6,630 nt of DNA, taken from positions 3,234 to 9,863 of the forward strand of contig NZEH01000020.1 in the NCBI GenBank assembly GCA_002690375.1. Direction: 5' to 3'. Both the position numbers and the translations under genes were made by a program. The notes beneath the pieces were generated by a model. The model ran no database searches, was not told the origin of the DNA, and saw only the letters and a program-made list of their open reading frames with translations. The stretch's first letter is position 1. Every line of letters starts with the position of its first letter. The DNA comes from Dehalococcoidales bacterium. GTDB lineage: Bacteria; Chloroflexota; Dehalococcoidia; Dehalococcoidales; ARS1013. Below, piece by piece: positions 4,755 to 6,630 of the stretch.

Positions 4755-6630
4755 TTTCCTCCAGCCTTACCCCGTCTTCTCCCAAAAGCTCTACCAGCCG
4801 CTTATGCAGCTCGAGGCAGTAGTTGGTAGTTACATTGGCCTGCTTAAGCCTAAAAACCCTCTCATCGTTAGCGACACACAAGTTTACCTCATTCTGCCCC
4901 GGGAACTGCCTCAAAGTGTCTATCAACTTGTGAAGCTGAGCTATATCGCCAACCTCATCACTAGTCTGGTTAATGCTGATTATCAGACGGCGGCTCTGGG
5001 CAGGTACTGGCTTAGCTTTAGTTTCTTCAGCGACAGGTGATGCTTCATTCGACTGAGAAGGAGCCACCCCCTCACTCTGGACTGGCTCTAAAGGGTAGCG
5101 GCGGACACGGTCACAATTTAGCTGTACTCGGTCACCCCTCACCTTCACCTTACCCTCAACCAGCAGGATATTACCCTCCTGCCACAGCTCTTTAGTACTG
5201 GTATAGACCTTGGGCCAGACCATAACTCCAACTCTGCCATCCAAGTCCTCCAGCACAGTACTTAAAGAGGGCTGCCCGTCCCTAGTGATGAACAGATTAT
5301 GAAGTGAGGCTACTATGCCGGCGACCCTCACCGCCTGTCCCTCCATCTCGGCATCAATCTGACCGCAAAGGGTAGTATTCTCCAAGGCCACCTTCTGGGC
5401 AAAAGGGCTAAAGGGATGTTCGGAGAGATAGACCCCCAACAGCTCTTTCTCCCAGGCTAACTTCTCCCTAATAGAAACGCTAACGGCATCCATGTCAAGG
5501 CTGGGCAGTGGAGTGGGCATGGTTTTTCCCCACAGGTCAAACATAGTAGCCTGTCCTGTCTGTCGACGGCGCTGCTCCCGCTGAGCCAGAGACAAGATAC
5601 GACCAGCATTATGGAGTAGGGTACCGCGGTCTCCTAAGGAATCCAGAGCACCAGCCTTAATCAGGCTCTCCAGCACCCGCTTATTGACACCACCAAGCTC
5701 AGCCCGGCAGCACATGTCTTCGATGGACTGGTACGTGCCACCTCTACTGCGCTCCGCAATGATGGACTCTATAGCCCCAAAGCCCACATTTTTTATGCCC
5801 GCTAGCCCAAAGCCGATGGCCGAGGTGTTACCTTCTACCCGCTCTATAGAAAAGTCAGCCCCAGAGCGGTTTATATCGGGTGGTAATACCGTAATACCCA
5901 AGCGGCGACACTCAGCAACCGCAGTCGCGGTCTTCTCTTGCTGGCCAAGATGAGTATTAAGGAAAGCGGTAATATATTCTAGCGGGTAGTTTGCTTTAAG
6001 ATAGGCAGTCTGGTAGGCAATAAGGGCATAGCTTACCGCATGAGCCCTATTAAAGGCATAGCCGGCAAAGGGTAAAATCAGATCAAAGACTTTACTGGCT
6101 ACCTCAGCCGAGAAGCCTTGCTTGTCGGCGCCAGCGATAAAGTTTTGCCTCTCTTTCTTCATAACCTCGGGTATTTTCTTACCCATCGCCTTGCGGAAGA
6201 CGTCAGCCTGACCCAGGCTGTAACCTGCAAAGGTCTGCACAATAAAGAGTACCTGTTCCTGATAGACAATCACCCCATAGGTTTCCTTAAGAATATCAGC
6301 CAGAGCTGGGTGGGGGTAATGGATGGCTTCTAAACCATGCTTGGCTTTAATGAAATGGGGGATTTGCTCCATTGGTCCGGGACGGTAAAGGGCAACCATA
6401 GCCGCAATATCACTGAAGATGGTCGGTTTTAGCTCCTTAATATACCGGCGCATACCGCTGCTTTCTAACTGAAAGACACCGGTAGTCTCCCCGGAAGACA
6501 GAAGTCCAAAGGTCTTAGCATCATCCGGGGGAATGTGCTGCAGGTCAATTTCAATACCACAGTTCTGGGAAATTAGCTCTTTTGCTTTACCCAGAATAGT
6601 CAGGTTGGCTAACCCGAGGAAATCCATCTT
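4747..6630 (-). CDS. dnaE: DNA polymerase III subunit alpha, C-terminal part (5' end outside window)
   Basis: Replicative polymerase alpha subunit. The frame is open to the window edge and ends at TAA 4749-4747, giving 627 visible residues against about 1,150 for the family; the PHP domain and the first two palm Asp lie outside. Numbering from the Met in KMDFLGL (which should carry the third catalytic Asp, D2), the fingers region contains YRPGPM (81-86), YGVIVYQEQV (117-126), FRKAMGKK (144-151) and FNRAHAVSYALIAYQTAYLKANYP (192-215). A helix-hairpin-helix region (about 270-335) follows. A canonical internal clamp-binding motif, QATMF, is at 359-363. LGVYLSEHPF (397-406) leads to an OB fold (about 432-511). 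A Pro/Glu/Ser/Ala linker (512-545) and a C-terminal domain (546-626) complete it. This DnaE1-type layout shows no frameshift or exonuclease insertion in the visible part. Confidence 0.97.
   Translation of the reverse strand, partial: KMDFLGLANLTILGKAKELISQNCGIEIDLQHIPPDDAKTFGLLSSGETTGVFQLESSGMRRYIKELKPTIFSDIAAMVALYRPGPMEQIPHFIKAKHGLEAIHYPHPALADILKETYGVIVYQEQVLFIVQTFAGYSLGQADVFRKAMGKKIPEVMKKERQNFIAGADKQGFSAEVASKVFDLILPFAGYAFNRAHAVSYALIAYQTAYLKANYPLEYITAFLNTHLGQQEKTATAVAECRRLGITVLPPDINRSGADFSIERVEGNTSAIGFGLAGIKNVGFGAIESIIAERSRGGTYQSIEDMCCRAELGGVNKRVLESLIKAGALDSLGDRGTLLHNAGRILSLAQREQRRRQTGQATMFDLWGKTMPTPLPSLDMDAVSVSIREKLAWEKELLGVYLSEHPFSPFAQKVALENTTLCGQIDAEMEGQAVRVAGIVASLHNLFITRDGQPSLSTVLEDLDGRVGVMVWPKVYTSTKELWQEGNILLVEGKVKVRGDRVQLNCDRVRRYPLEPVQSEGVAPSQSNEASPVAEETKAKPVPAQSRRLIISINQTSDEVGDIAQLHKLIDTLRQFPGQNEVNLCVANDERVFRLKQANVTTNYCLELHKRLVELLGEDGVRLEESA
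5539..5553 (-). other. dnaE: Internal beta-clamp-binding motif of DnaE
   Basis: Codes for QATMF just after the basic patch REQRRRQTG. It matches the known bacterial clamp-binding pattern QxxMF/LF and sits where E. coli DnaE has QADMF, between the helix-hairpin-helix region and the OB fold. Confidence 0.85.

Noticed and set aside
4717..5040. Plus-strand open frame of 107 residues opposite the dnaE 3' end
   Set aside because: Lies antisense to dnaE and the DUF2007-like gene, and shows no family features or own ribosome-binding site.

Overview
The window looks like a chromosomal housekeeping stretch from a member of the Chloroflexota, most likely Dehalococcoidia-like. The basis is the moderate GC content, the protein flavour, the CTC-type L25, the long-form HPF next to a ComF relic, and intergenic GC-rich hairpin repeats of the 'TCTAAGAGGGGC...GCCCCTCT' kind. 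The taxonomic call is inference from recognition, not from a search. I see no rRNA, tRNA, CRISPR array, phage gene or transposase.

Layout. Plus strand: the 3' part of ribosomal protein bL25 (1-460); an Amidohydro_2-type metal-dependent hydrolase (552-1406) with its own extended -10 promoter placed so that the transcript should begin at the ATG; a 323-bp gene-free interval with degraded repeat material; an RNA 2',3'-cyclic phosphodiesterase/2'-5' ligase-like gene, thpR (1730-2332); a 132-bp element with terminal inverted repeats and TA flanks that carries a rho-independent terminator (2355-2486); a sigma70-type promoter (2494-2523) driving a small zinc-ribbon protein (2554-2772); a decayed, internally deleted comF (2813-3127); long-form hibernation-promoting factor hpf (3171-3713); and an O6-alkylguanine-DNA alkyltransferase (3843-4367). 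Minus strand: the C-terminal two thirds or so of DNA polymerase III alpha, dnaE (4747-6630, 5' end outside the window), overlapping by 8 bp a small DUF2007-like protein (4506-4754). The alkyltransferase and the dnaE operon converge on a 138-bp gap.

How the genes relate. Most are independent maintenance functions: translation (bL25, HPF), replication (DnaE), repair (alkyltransferase) and RNA end processing (ThpR). The zinc-ribbon, comF relic and hpf probably form one transcription unit. comF next to hpf is a known bacterial arrangement, but here comF has lost half its zinc cysteines and most of its phosphoribosyltransferase core, so only the neighbour arrangement survives.

No undescribed multi-gene system is visible. 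The points most worth a second look are the predicted leaderless promoter, the MITE-like element that ends one transcription unit and abuts the promoter of the next, the stepwise decay of comF, and the dnaE/DUF2007 translational overlap.
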